Assembly (NCBI GenBank): GCA_016935715.1
Contig: JAFGQJ010000327.1
Span: forward strand, 1 to 26,341
Direction of reading: 5' to 3'
From: Spirochaetales bacterium
GTDB taxonomy: Bacteria > Spirochaetota > Spirochaetia > SZUA-6 > DRHE01
Length of the DNA: 26,341 bases
Under the pieces are notes generated by a model, which was not told the DNA's origin, searched no databases, and saw nothing but the letters and a program-made list of their open reading frames with translations. Shown one piece after another: positions 15,201-22,360 of the stretch (positions are counted from its first letter, which is position 1; every line of letters starts with the position of its first letter). A program made the translations under genes and the position numbers.

Positions 15201-15476
15201 CTATTTGCGAATGAAGAGGTATTTCAGTATCTCGCCCCGGAGCTTGAGGGCTTTGTCGAAGGCTTGGATGTTTTCAGGTTCTGATTCGAACTCGTAGAGG
15301 ACGTAGAATCCCCGGTTGTTCTTCTTGATCTCGTAGGCTAGGGCCCTCTCACCCATTTCCTCTTCGTTGACAACTTTGCAGCCGTTGTCATTGAAAAGTC
15401 CCCTTACGAACTCCCTGCCCTGGGCAAGAAGCTCGCCTTCCGGTTTGAAGATAAGTACAGCCTCGTAGTTTCTCAT
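15201..15476 (-). CDS. rpsF: 30S ribosomal protein S6 (bS6)
   Basis: 91 residues, standard length. MRNYEAVLIFKPEGELLAQ starts the ferredoxin-like fold; the middle has NEEEMGERALAYEIKKNNRGFYVLYEFES, and the end is LKLRGEILKYLFIRK. It forms a heterodimer with S18 on the 30S platform. The ATG follows GGGAGG by seven bases. It is the first gene of the rpsF-ssb-rpsR-DUF2232-rplI-dnaB-comFB run, with its own promoter (15543-15571) and a leader hairpin. Confidence 0.97.
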   Translation of the reverse strand: MRNYEAVLIFKPEGELLAQGREFVRGLFNDNGCKVVNEEEMGERALAYEIKKNNRGFYVLYEFESEPENIQAFDKALKLRGEILKYLFIRK

Positions 15477-15503
15477 GTCTGATCCTCCCTATGGTCTGAT
15501 TTG

Positions 15504-15527
15504 ATCCATTCCTCCGGGGGAATGGAT
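15504..15527 (-). promoter_or_regulatory. Hairpin in the rpsF leader, candidate S6:S18 site
   Basis: In the leader transcript of rpsF there is a perfect 9-bp stem (ATCCATTCC with GGAATGGAT) closed by the loop CCCGGA. It lies about 28 bases before the start codon, just ahead of the Shine-Dalgarno. Many bacterial rpsF leaders carry an element with an exposed CCG that the S6:S18 pair binds to repress its own operon. The CCG in this loop fits that idea, but I have not checked it against the full consensus. Confidence 0.45.
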
Positions 15528-15542
15528 AAAGAGGCGATGCAT

Positions 15543-15571
15543 AAGCTAACATATCCCCCCGCAGAAGTCAA
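15543..15571 (-). promoter_or_regulatory. Promoter of the rpsF operon
   Basis: Minus strand: -35 TTGACT (15566-15571, 5 of 6), 17-base spacer, -10 TAGCTT (15543-15548, 3 of 6) preceded by TGT, giving an extended -10. Transcription would start near 15536 and make a leader of about 60 bases that contains the hairpin at 15504-15527. Confidence 0.6.
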
Positions 15572-15644
15572 GAATATCCGGAAGATCAAGCCGGCCCGAC
15601 AAGCTACCGAAAATCAAAGAGAAACAGAGTAGGCAAAAGGTACC

Positions 15645-16115
15645 ATGACACGCCGCGTAAATTACGAAGACAACATTTTCTATCTCACCCTCGTATTCAA
15701 GGGAATTGCCGCCGGACTGAAACTGAATATCGATACGGAGCTGTACCGTGACCGGATCCTGGAGGACATTCGTTTCCTGGACAGGACCTGTTCCAGCATC
15801 TATCAATCGTTGAAGGCCAACCATCTCATGATCGACCGTTTAGCCCACATCAAGGGGTTGCTGAAGCTCAACTCGAACCTGATGGCGCTGCTGAAGGACA
15901 TCCTGGATGAACGATTCCCCATGGCCAGCGCACTGGAACAGGACTTCGACCTCCTGCAGCGGATCCGGTCCAACCGGGAGGTCGAGCTGGCGGGACTCAG
16001 AGAGATGACGGCCAGGCTCGGCGAGTCGGGATCCGATCAGGAGCAGATCGTTTCGGAAGAGGAATTCAAATTTCTTCTTTCCTCGGAGGAGCAGGAGGAC
16101 GACTCTTCCGGCTAG
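15645..16115 (+). CDS. Hypothetical protein, helical and acidic-tailed
   Basis: 156 residues, no family recognised. The sequence is mainly alpha-helical, with leucine-rich amphipathic stretches (about residues 20-75 and 75-130) that could form a helical bundle, and a strongly acidic tail ending EEQEDDSSG. There is no signal peptide, membrane segment or cysteine pair, so it is cytosolic. AAAAGG lies four bases before the ATG. It stands alone between two minus-strand operons, divergent from rpsF. Its stop codon overlaps that of the PilZ gene through the sequence CTAG. Confidence 0.75.
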   Translation: MTRRVNYEDNIFYLTLVFKGIAAGLKLNIDTELYRDRILEDIRFLDRTCSSIYQSLKANHLMIDRLAHIKGLLKLNSNLMALLKDILDERFPMASALEQDFDLLQRIRSNREVELAGLREMTARLGESGSDQEQIVSEEEFKFLLSSEEQEDDSSG

Positions 16116-17392
16116 CTTTCCTCGCCGAACAGATCGAGGGGCGGCGGGGGAGTGCCGCCTTCCCAGCGGGTATCCTCATCCAGGGAGTAGGGTCTGCCGT
16201 AGAGCTTCTCATAGAGGAAGTTCAGATCTTCCCGGCTGATATCCAGAAACTGAACGCCGAAATAGCATCTCTCGGAGTCCTGGAATTTCCGGCGTACCCG
16301 GGAGCCGATTACCAGGGTTCGCCCGGGAAAGCGCACGGTGATCTCGATATCGCCGTGAACCACGAGGTTGTTGGATAGATCCGAACGGGGATGGGCAAAC
16401 AACAGCCCCGACGCGCTGATGTCGATGATCGGGGCTTCGTAGCGGCGATCCATGTTGCCGTCCGAAGCAAAGTATCCCGTAAGATGCAGAGAGTAGCCCA
16501 GCACCCGGGTGAAGTCGTACACGTACTCGACAAGATCCTGCGATATTTTTTCCTTCCGCTCGTCCCGATTGCACAGGTAGATATAACCGACCAGGTACGT
16601 CTCGTACAGCACGGGTGCGAACAGCTCCGAGTGGATCTGTTTCTTCTGTTTCTCGTAGAGAATGTTCCCGAGTTTGCTGGTAATCACGTGCGGCGGCCTG
16701 TCCAGAGATTCTTCGTACTTCACCAGGTCTCTGCGGGTTATCAGCCGCGCGTCGGGGTAGGGATCGCTGATCGGAAAATCCTCCTCCGTCGAGGGAATCC
16801 ACAGCATTTTCCCGGTTGCGGCCATGATCTTTTCTTCGTACGTGTCCAGTGCCTTGTCGCGCAACATCACTATTTGGGCTTCACTCACCGCACCCCGGGT
16901 CTTTCTGCGGAAGTTGATGTAGAGACTCTTGATGTTGGCATGGTCGAATTCGATTCGGTTGCCGACGACGTTCGGAGTCAGCTCGACGTAGCGACGCGAC
17001 CGGGGGAAATTCAGCTCGACTTTCTGTCCCCCCTTGATCGTGAAGAACACCTCCGCCCTGTCGGCAACCCGCACCCGTTCGTTTTTTCTCTGCGGATTCT
17101 TATACACCGCCTCCGGATGGCTGATCCTGAGACGGCCATCGGGTTTGTCCAGGATTGCGGCCTGGAACATGTGGTAGTTGTTCTGAAAGAGAAAATAGAC
17201 CTGTACCTCTTCTCCGATCTCAAATAGGCCGGGATCGCCGCTTCGGATTTCCATCTCCAGGTAATCATCCCGGATATCGATGATTGGTCCGTCTAATTGT
17301 TTGCACTGGCCATGAATCCTCAGCTCCACGTCACGGTCGGTCAGGGACTTGAAGAGGAACTCCTTGACGATTCTGCCGACGCGAACACCCAT
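16112..17392 (-). CDS. PilZ-domain protein, probable c-di-GMP effector
   Basis: 426 residues from the ATG at 17390-17392 (AGGAG eight bases upstream). Residues 5-100 resemble the N-terminal domain of YcgR-type flagellar brake proteins. RKNER (R102-R106) fits the RxxxR c-di-GMP motif of PilZ domains. The second PilZ motif, DISASG (324-329), and the rest of a PilZ barrel (to about 400) come about 220 residues later. Between them is a module (about 170-300) with a GAF-like look, including LYETYLVGYIYLCNRDERKEKIS. The C-terminus is Pro-rich. It is the last gene of a four-gene run, five bases after the PPC gene. A longer frame to 17422 only adds ten residues with no ribosome site. Confidence 0.8.
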   Translation of the reverse strand: MGVRVGRIVKEFLFKSLTDRDVELRIHGQCKQLDGPIIDIRDDYLEMEIRSGDPGLFEIGEEVQVYFLFQNNYHMFQAAILDKPDGRLRISHPEAVYKNPQRKNERVRVADRAEVFFTIKGGQKVELNFPRSRRYVELTPNVVGNRIEFDHANIKSLYINFRRKTRGAVSEAQIVMLRDKALDTYEEKIMAATGKMLWIPSTEEDFPISDPYPDARLITRRDLVKYEESLDRPPHVITSKLGNILYEKQKKQIHSELFAPVLYETYLVGYIYLCNRDERKEKISQDLVEYVYDFTRVLGYSLHLTGYFASDGNMDRRYEAPIIDISASGLLFAHPRSDLSNNLVVHGDIEITVRFPGRTLVIGSRVRRKFQDSERCYFGVQFLDISREDLNFLYEKLYGRPYSLDEDTRWEGGTPPPPLDLFGEES

Positions 17393-17397
17393 CTCCC

Positions 17398-18888
17398 TTA
17401 CTCCTGGAGCATGCGCAGGCACTCATCCCCCGCAGCTTCGGGGGCAATGCAGTAGCGAACCGGTTGTGCCTGGTCGCTCTTGAGCACGAACAGATAATCC
17501 CCGGCGGACAGGGAGTACAGAGATTCGCTGCCGCGAACCGCGCGCATGGCGGGGAGACTGTACAGGTCCACCGTGACCGAGGCTCCCCCGGCGGCGCCCC
17601 GGGAGCGGATGAAGTACCTTCCCGATTGGATGATCCGCAGCTGGAAGGCGAGCGGAGTCTCCCTCAAGTCGATCTGTTCGATCCCGGGTGCCGGGAAGAT
17701 CTGGGGGGGGTCGATCGTTTCGAAGGCGAGGGTATAGGCGCCGCTGGCAGGCGTTTCCTTCCCGCTTATCCGGGCGTAGATCCGCCGCGTTCCCAGAAAC
17801 AGAACAATGAAGGCATTGTCGCCTGCGCCGCTGCCGTCATCTTTCAGGATCTCCCGTTCCTGGTCTGTGTACAGCGTGATTTCCGTGTCCACCTCCCCGC
17901 CGGTAGTGTAGACCGTATAGAAGGCCGGCACGGTGAACGCCAGCTCGACCCAGTCCTGGTCCCCGGACAGCAGCGCCCGGTCCTGCCGCGTGTCCGGGTG
18001 GATTGCCCCGGCTTCCTCCAAGCGGTCGTCCGGTTCGAAACCGTCGTTGCTCCGGCCCGTGAGATCGATTGCGAGCACGTACGACCCCTGGACGCTGAAA
18101 TCATAGGCCAGCAGCTCGACCACGTAGTATCCCTGCTCCAGGTTGGTTTCCAGCCGTACGTTTTCAGAGCCCGCGCTCCCGCTCACCTCGAAGGGAATGT
18201 TTTCTCCCTCGCGGAACAACAGCAGCTGCAGATCGATGTCGGTGCGTGCCTCCAGCACGACCGTGCCCGCCTCGGGCATGTAGAATCGGAAGCGGTCGAC
18301 ATCCCCAGGGGTGATCGAGCGCCCGAAGCTCTCCAGCGCGAAGGCGGGAATCTTGACCTCGAATCCCGGCGCGTCGTCAGGTTCGAACGGGTCCTCGATC
18401 TCCTGCGCCGGCCAGCCGCCCTCCGCCTCCGGCTCGGTTTCGTCGGCGGGAGGGCGTACGGACGGCTCCATCAGCGAAAGCAGCTCGGGGGAGGAGGGGA
18501 TATCGATCCGGGTTCCCCCTCCCAAAGAACCGTCGGGCCTGGTGATGCGGCAGATGATCCGGATCCGGTTCGGATAGCTCTGCAGCTCCCCGCTAACCGT
18601 GTAGGTATCGCCGCCCTCCGGCCTGGGTATGATCCTGATGCGCCGGTACTCCGCCGCCAGATGGAGCTCCAGCTCACTTTTCAGGCGGTCCCCCAGGGTA
18701 ACCTTGCCGTATTCGTCTGAGAGAAACGGCAGGATCGTGAGGTTGCGCCCTTTCTCGTCCGGTATCGACTCCAGGAGAAACCCTCCCAGCTCGCCGACAG
18801 CCCGATCGATATCCGCAAGGGCGTCGGCGGGAAGCAATGCGGAGGAAAGTACGAGAAGGAGGAAGACGGTCAGGCAACTCCGCTTCAT
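17398..18888 (-). CDS. Exported protein with FlgO/TolB-like N-domain and PPC-like domains
   Basis: 496 residues from the ATG at 18886-18888, which overlaps the HDIG stop as ATGA and has GGAG eight bases upstream. MKRSCLTVFLLLVLSSALLPADALA is a signal peptide. Residues 27-130 (IDRAVGELGGFLLESIPDEK, LTILPFLS, LGDRLKSELELHL) resemble the FlgO/TolB-N type of envelope domain. After an acidic linker come two modules typical of bacterial pre-peptidase C-terminal (PPC) beta-sandwiches, starting DPFEPDDAPG (about 165) and DGFEPDDRLEEA (about 277), each with a VDRFRFYMPEAG or QDWVELAFTVPA strand. A third, weaker beta module follows. No protease domain is present, so it is probably structural or binding. 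Function unknown. Confidence 0.72.
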   Translation of the reverse strand: MKRSCLTVFLLLVLSSALLPADALADIDRAVGELGGFLLESIPDEKGRNLTILPFLSDEYGKVTLGDRLKSELELHLAAEYRRIRIIPRPEGGDTYTVSGELQSYPNRIRIICRITRPDGSLGGGTRIDIPSSPELLSLMEPSVRPPADETEPEAEGGWPAQEIEDPFEPDDAPGFEVKIPAFALESFGRSITPGDVDRFRFYMPEAGTVVLEARTDIDLQLLLFREGENIPFEVSGSAGSENVRLETNLEQGYYVVELLAYDFSVQGSYVLAIDLTGRSNDGFEPDDRLEEAGAIHPDTRQDRALLSGDQDWVELAFTVPAFYTVYTTGGEVDTEITLYTDQEREILKDDGSGAGDNAFIVLFLGTRRIYARISGKETPASGAYTLAFETIDPPQIFPAPGIEQIDLRETPLAFQLRIIQSGRYFIRSRGAAGGASVTVDLYSLPAMRAVRGSESLYSLSAGDYLFVLKSDQAQPVRYCIAPEAAGDECLRMLQE

Positions 18889-19436
18889 AGGTCCAGCTCC
18901 GCGGCAATGTCCTGCATCGCAGCCACCGCGATCCCGGCGAACTCCTCCAGGGGTATGCCGGCCTGTTCGCACAGGAGGATCGACTCCCGTGAGACCTTGC
19001 GGGCGAAATCCTTCTTCTTCATTCTCTTGAGCACGGAGGCGGGTTTCACCGAGGCGAGCCTCTTGTCGGGCATGACCAGTGCGGTGGCGACGATCAGTCC
19101 GGTGATGCTCTCCGCCGCCGTGATGGCGTAGTCCAGCGTGTCGGTGCGCTCCAGCCCCAGGCCGTCGGCGTTGTGGGCCAGGATCGCCTTGATGATGTCC
19201 CGGCTCACCCCGATCTCCTGCAGGATCTGTTCGCTCTTTCTCCCGTGGGTTTGCGGATCCTGGGTGATGTCGAAATCCAGATCGTGGAGCACCCCGATGA
19301 TCCACCACCGATCGGGGTCGCCCCCCAGCCGGCCGGCCAGCCGTTCCATGATGGCGGCGGTGGCCAGGCTGTGTTTTTTCAACCAGTCGCTGTGTATGTA
19401 GCGATCGACTAATTGGATCGCTTGCTCGCGGTTCAT
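18885..19436 (-). CDS. HDIG-type HD-domain hydrolase
   Basis: 183 residues. The metal-binding set of the HD superfamily is visible: H22 in KKHSLATAA, H51-D52 in GVLHDLDFD, H64, H88 in ILAHNADG and D102. This is the small stand-alone HDIG group, whose substrates are mostly unknown; it lacks the GYP loop of c-di-GMP phosphodiesterases. It starts one base after the lipoprotein stop, and its stop overlaps the PPC gene. A cytosolic enzyme between two exported proteins is unusual company. The substrate cannot be predicted. Confidence 0.85.
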   Translation of the reverse strand: MNREQAIQLVDRYIHSDWLKKHSLATAAIMERLAGRLGGDPDRWWIIGVLHDLDFDITQDPQTHGRKSEQILQEIGVSRDIIKAILAHNADGLGLERTDTLDYAITAAESITGLIVATALVMPDKRLASVKPASVLKRMKKKDFARKVSRESILLCEQAGIPLEEFAGIAVAAMQDIAAELDL

Positions 19437-19437
19437 G

Positions 19438-20151
19438 CTATTGAATCCCCCATCCGTAGCTCGAAGGGTAGTACTTTTCCTGTTCCCGAAAGTACTCCTG
19501 ACTCATGATTTCGAAATTGATCTGCAGATCCGAAACGTACCACCGGCCGCCGGATCGTTCCAGGTACAGCTGCCCATCGCACACACCCGGGGAACCGAAC
19601 AGGCGCACGTCCATCCAGGCGGTATCCCCGAGAAACGGGGAGGGGCTCTTCCCATTTCCCGCGGATTCGGTGGTGATCGCTCCGATCCGATAGGTCGCGG
19701 GAATCAGTCCCTGCTGCAGATAGTAGCCGATCGACTGGGTCAGCTCCTCCCTCACGTTTTTTTCGAGGGTTTCCGCCGACACCTCTCCCTCCTCCAGGGC
19801 GTTCAGGAAACGGGTTGTCACCGAAATCATCTCCTGGGTGCTTCGATCCGCTCCGACCAGGTCAGCCAGCGGACCGATCTCGAAATCTTCCGGCAGGATC
19901 CCCGTTGATTCCAGGGTCAGGAGCACCTCCTGTTCCGACTGTCGGACCGCCTCCGGCCGGCTCTGCTCGCTCGCGGCCGCCGGGTTCAGGGTTATCTCCC
20001 GCTTGCTCACCACTTCCCCGGCTTCACTCCGGGCGGCCGGGCGTTCAGACGGAGAGGCTCGTTCCTCCGGTTTCTGATCAGCCCTGCCGCTGCGGGCGCA
20101 GGAGGCAGCGCACAGCGGCAGAATCAGGAGCAAGGCAACCCAGGGTCTCAC
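19438..20151 (-). CDS. Predicted lipoprotein
   Basis: 237 residues from a GTG at 20149-20151. MRPWVALLLILPLCAASCARSG has a hydrophobic core and a lipobox-like AASC with C18, within the relaxed spirochaete pattern, so the mature protein is probably a membrane-anchored lipoprotein. A low-complexity Arg/Ser/Glu/Ala linker (19-70) leads to a folded domain (about 75-237) with an N-terminal helical part and C-terminal beta strands (AWMDVRLFGSPGVCDGQLYLERSGGRWYVSDL), reminiscent of NTF2-like folds. No family is assigned. There is no Shine-Dalgarno, and the promoter at 20157-20185 puts the transcript start on the GTG itself. Confidence 0.75.
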   Translation of the reverse strand: MRPWVALLLILPLCAASCARSGRADQKPEERASPSERPAARSEAGEVVSKREITLNPAAASEQSRPEAVRQSEQEVLLTLESTGILPEDFEIGPLADLVGADRSTQEMISVTTRFLNALEEGEVSAETLEKNVREELTQSIGYYLQQGLIPATYRIGAITTESAGNGKSPSPFLGDTAWMDVRLFGSPGVCDGQLYLERSGGRWYVSDLQINFEIMSQEYFREQEKYYPSSYGWGIQ

Positions 20152-20156
20152 ACTTT

Positions 20157-20185
20157 TTTCTATCAGATCGGGCCGAATTCGTCAA
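20157..20185 (-). promoter_or_regulatory. Promoter of the lipoprotein-PilZ operon
   Basis: Minus strand: -35 TTGACG (20180-20185, 5 of 6), 17-base spacer, -10 TAGAAA (20157-20162, 4 of 6). The predicted start, 6-7 bases downstream, coincides with the GTG start codon at 20151, implying a leaderless mRNA. Confidence 0.55.
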
Positions 20186-20224
20186 ATGGAGGATGCCGCA
20201 ATCCCTTCCTCCGCCGGCGAATCC

Positions 20225-20233
20225 TGGTATAAT
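20225..20233 (+). promoter_or_regulatory. Extended -10 promoter of the HD phosphohydrolase operon
   Basis: TGG followed by a perfect TATAAT (20228-20233) forms an extended -10 element. No good -35 is found 16-18 bases upstream, which extended -10 promoters tolerate. Transcription would start near 20240, five bases before the ATG at 20245. It lies back to back with the promoter at 20157-20185. Confidence 0.6.
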
Positions 20234-20244
20234 GTTCCTCGCAT

Positions 20245-21576
20245 ATGGCTGATTATTCCATGGTTTTCACGCACCTTGCCCGGGACTACGGCGAGCCGAT
20301 CAAGGATCCGGTTTGGAAGAACATCACCCTGTCCCCCGGTTTGCTGCGGGTGGCTGCCCATAAAGCCTTCCAGAAGCTGAACGGGATCAAGCAGCTCGGA
20401 CCCACGTACCTGGTCTATCCGGGTGCAACCCATACCCGTCTCAACCACAGCCTGGGGGTGTTCCACCTGGCTCGCCGGATGCTCCTCCAGCTGGTCGGCG
20501 GCGCTGCCGCCGGGGATGCGGCCGCCCCCGCTGCTCATCTGCGGCTGAGCGATCTCACCGTGGAGGGTGCCAAAGCCTTCCTCTGCGCCGCCCTGCTGCA
20601 TGACCTGGGACACTACCCCTATGCCCACTCCCTGAAGGATGTCGGGCTGCGTAGCCACGAATCTCTGACTGCCGAGCGGATCCTCCAGGCCGATCTCTCA
20701 CGCCTGATCCGGGAGGATGTGGGCACCGATCCCGGGCTGGTGGCGGCTATCGTGGATCCTTCGCTGGATCACAGCGCCCGCAGCGAGCTGATTTTCTTTC
20801 GCAATCTTCTTTCCGGAGTTCTGGATCCCGACAAGCTCGACTATCTCAACCGGGACGCCTACTTCTGCGGTGTCCCCCACGGCACCCAGGACGTCGATTT
20901 CGTGCTGGCTGAGATCCGTCCCCGTGCCGACGGTCTGGCGGTGACGGAGAAGGGGCTGAGCGCTGTGGAGAGCATCCTGTTCTCCAAGTACCTGATGTAT
21001 AAAACCGTGTACTGGCACAAAACTGTGCGCATCGCCACCGGGATGATCAAGAAGGCGGTGCTCCTGGCCATGGCAGAGCAGCGCCTTCGCCCGCAGGACC
21101 TGTACTGGCTGGATGACAACGAGTTTGCAGCCCTGACGGAAAAACACGCCTACGATCCCTTCGAGCTCATCCGCAACGTGAGCGAAAGGCGGCTGTTCAA
21201 GCTCGTTGCCGCCGTGCCCTTCGACCCGGAAAACCCCCTTCACCGTCTCCTGCAGGACGTTCACCGGCGTCTGGACTTCGAACAGCAGCTCTGCAGGGAG
21301 GTGGAGAAGGCTCTGGGCCGGAGGCTCGCCCCTCAGAGCCTGATCATCGACGTTCCCGAGCCCATCAACTTCGAGGTCGACCTGCCCGTTCTGCAAGCGG
21401 GCACCGGGGAGGTGACCGCATACGATCGCTCGCGCAGCGTGTTCAACGGGGGCAGCGTGCGCTCCTTCGTGCGTTCCCTGCGCAGCATCTCCCTGTTCGC
21501 CGAACCGGCGGAGGATCTCGGCGCAGTCCTGATCCGTATGGACGCCGGGAAGATCCTCACCACGGGAATAGGGTAG
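20245..21576 (+). CDS. HD-domain phosphohydrolase (dNTPase-like, COG1078 type)
   Basis: 443 residues. The family N-terminal segment IKQLGPTYLVYPGATHTRLNHSLGVFHLA carries the first His (H68). LLHDLGHYPYAHS gives H119-D120 and H123, and DPDKLDYLNRDAYFCGV gives the final Asp region (D196-D199). This is the SAMHD1/dGTPase-like branch of HD proteins, which hydrolyse nucleotides; the true substrate is not deducible. The C-terminal third is variable. The ATG has no Shine-Dalgarno and sits 11 bases after TATAAT. Another in-frame ATG (20260) is possible. ttcA follows four bases after the stop. Confidence 0.88.
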   Translation: MADYSMVFTHLARDYGEPIKDPVWKNITLSPGLLRVAAHKAFQKLNGIKQLGPTYLVYPGATHTRLNHSLGVFHLARRMLLQLVGGAAAGDAAAPAAHLRLSDLTVEGAKAFLCAALLHDLGHYPYAHSLKDVGLRSHESLTAERILQADLSRLIREDVGTDPGLVAAIVDPSLDHSARSELIFFRNLLSGVLDPDKLDYLNRDAYFCGVPHGTQDVDFVLAEIRPRADGLAVTEKGLSAVESILFSKYLMYKTVYWHKTVRIATGMIKKAVLLAMAEQRLRPQDLYWLDDNEFAALTEKHAYDPFELIRNVSERRLFKLVAAVPFDPENPLHRLLQDVHRRLDFEQQLCREVEKALGRRLAPQSLIIDVPEPINFEVDLPVLQAGTGEVTAYDRSRSVFNGGSVRSFVRSLRSISLFAEPAEDLGAVLIRMDAGKILTTGIG

Positions 21577-21580
21577 ATCC

Positions 21581-22327
21581 TTGTCAGCAGTGAACCTGTC
21601 CCCACAGGCCGCTCAGCGCATGAACGTTTTCACCAAGAAGGTCGGCAGGGGAATCAACAGGCACCGGATGATCGACCCCGGGGAGGAGATCCTGATCAGC
21701 GTATCCGGCGGAAAGGACTCCCTGGCGCTGTGCCTGGCCCTGGCGCGGCGCAGAGCCTGGGTCCCGATGGATTACAGGCTCCGCGGATTGTTCATCGATT
21801 GGCGCGAGTATCCTGCGGGGCGGGAGGATCGCAGCCGGCTGCTGGAGTTCCTGGACGGCCTGGACATACCCTGCCGGATCGTTCAGGCCAGCATCTTTCC
21901 GCGCAGCTACGACAAGCCGTTCAACTGCTACATCTGCTCGCGCAACCGCAAGCGCATCCTCTTCCAGGAAGCCGAAAGTCTGGGGATATCCAAGATCGCC
22001 GTCGGGCATCACCTGGACGACATCATCGAAACGACTCTGATGAATCTGTTCTTCAAAGGGGAGATCGCCACGATGCTGCCCGTCCAGAGCTTCTTCGACG
22101 GACACATCAAGATCATCCGCCCGATGTGCGAGGTGGAGGAGAGAGATGTGCTGCGCCTGATGAAGGTCTATCCGCTGCCGGTATTCGACATCCGCTGTCC
22201 CCGCAAGGCGGACAATCAGCGCCAGTTTTTCAAAGACCTGATCAAGCAGGTCAAACGCGTCAACAAGCACGCCAAGGAGAATCTCTACAATGCTCCCTGG
22301 CGAATCAACCGGGACTACCTGCCTTGA
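21581..22327 (+). CDS. ttcA: TtcA-like tRNA 2-thiolation ATPase
   Basis: 248 residues. TtcA adds sulfur to cytidine 32 of certain tRNAs using ATP and an iron-sulfur cluster. The PP-loop SGGKDS is at 42-47. The cluster cysteines appear as CYIC (C116, C119) plus a third Cys at 206 in FDIRCPRKA, matching the E. coli arrangement. GHHLDDIIETTLMNLFFKG is the second conserved block. The start TTG 21581 is four bases after the HD gene; a GTG at 21590 is equally possible, and neither has a strong Shine-Dalgarno. Related TtuA-type enzymes have additional zinc fingers that are not seen here. Confidence 0.88.
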   Translation: MSAVNLSPQAAQRMNVFTKKVGRGINRHRMIDPGEEILISVSGGKDSLALCLALARRRAWVPMDYRLRGLFIDWREYPAGREDRSRLLEFLDGLDIPCRIVQASIFPRSYDKPFNCYICSRNRKRILFQEAESLGISKIAVGHHLDDIIETTLMNLFFKGEIATMLPVQSFFDGHIKIIRPMCEVEERDVLRLMKVYPLPVFDIRCPRKADNQRQFFKDLIKQVKRVNKHAKENLYNAPWRINRDYLP

Positions 22328-22352
22328 ATCCCGCGGATTCTTGAATTACATT
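22324..22352 (+). promoter_or_regulatory. Candidate promoter of the metallophosphoesterase gene
   Basis: -35 TTGAAT (22324-22329, 4 of 6, overlapping the ttcA stop), 17-base spacer, -10 TACATT (22347-22352, 4 of 6). The predicted start near 22359 is about two bases from the ATG at 22361. Matches are moderate, but the gene has no Shine-Dalgarno and the AT-rich patch stands out. Confidence 0.4.
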
Positions 22353-22360
22353 AGAGCCCG

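Noticed and set aside
18889..19308. N-terminal extension of the PPC-domain protein
   Set aside because: It overlaps the HDIG gene in another frame; the signal peptide begins at the ATG at 18886-18888.
18885..19436. HD-GYP c-di-GMP phosphodiesterase, suggested by the PilZ neighbour
   Set aside because: The HD residues are present, but the GYP loop and the longer HD-GYP domain are not.
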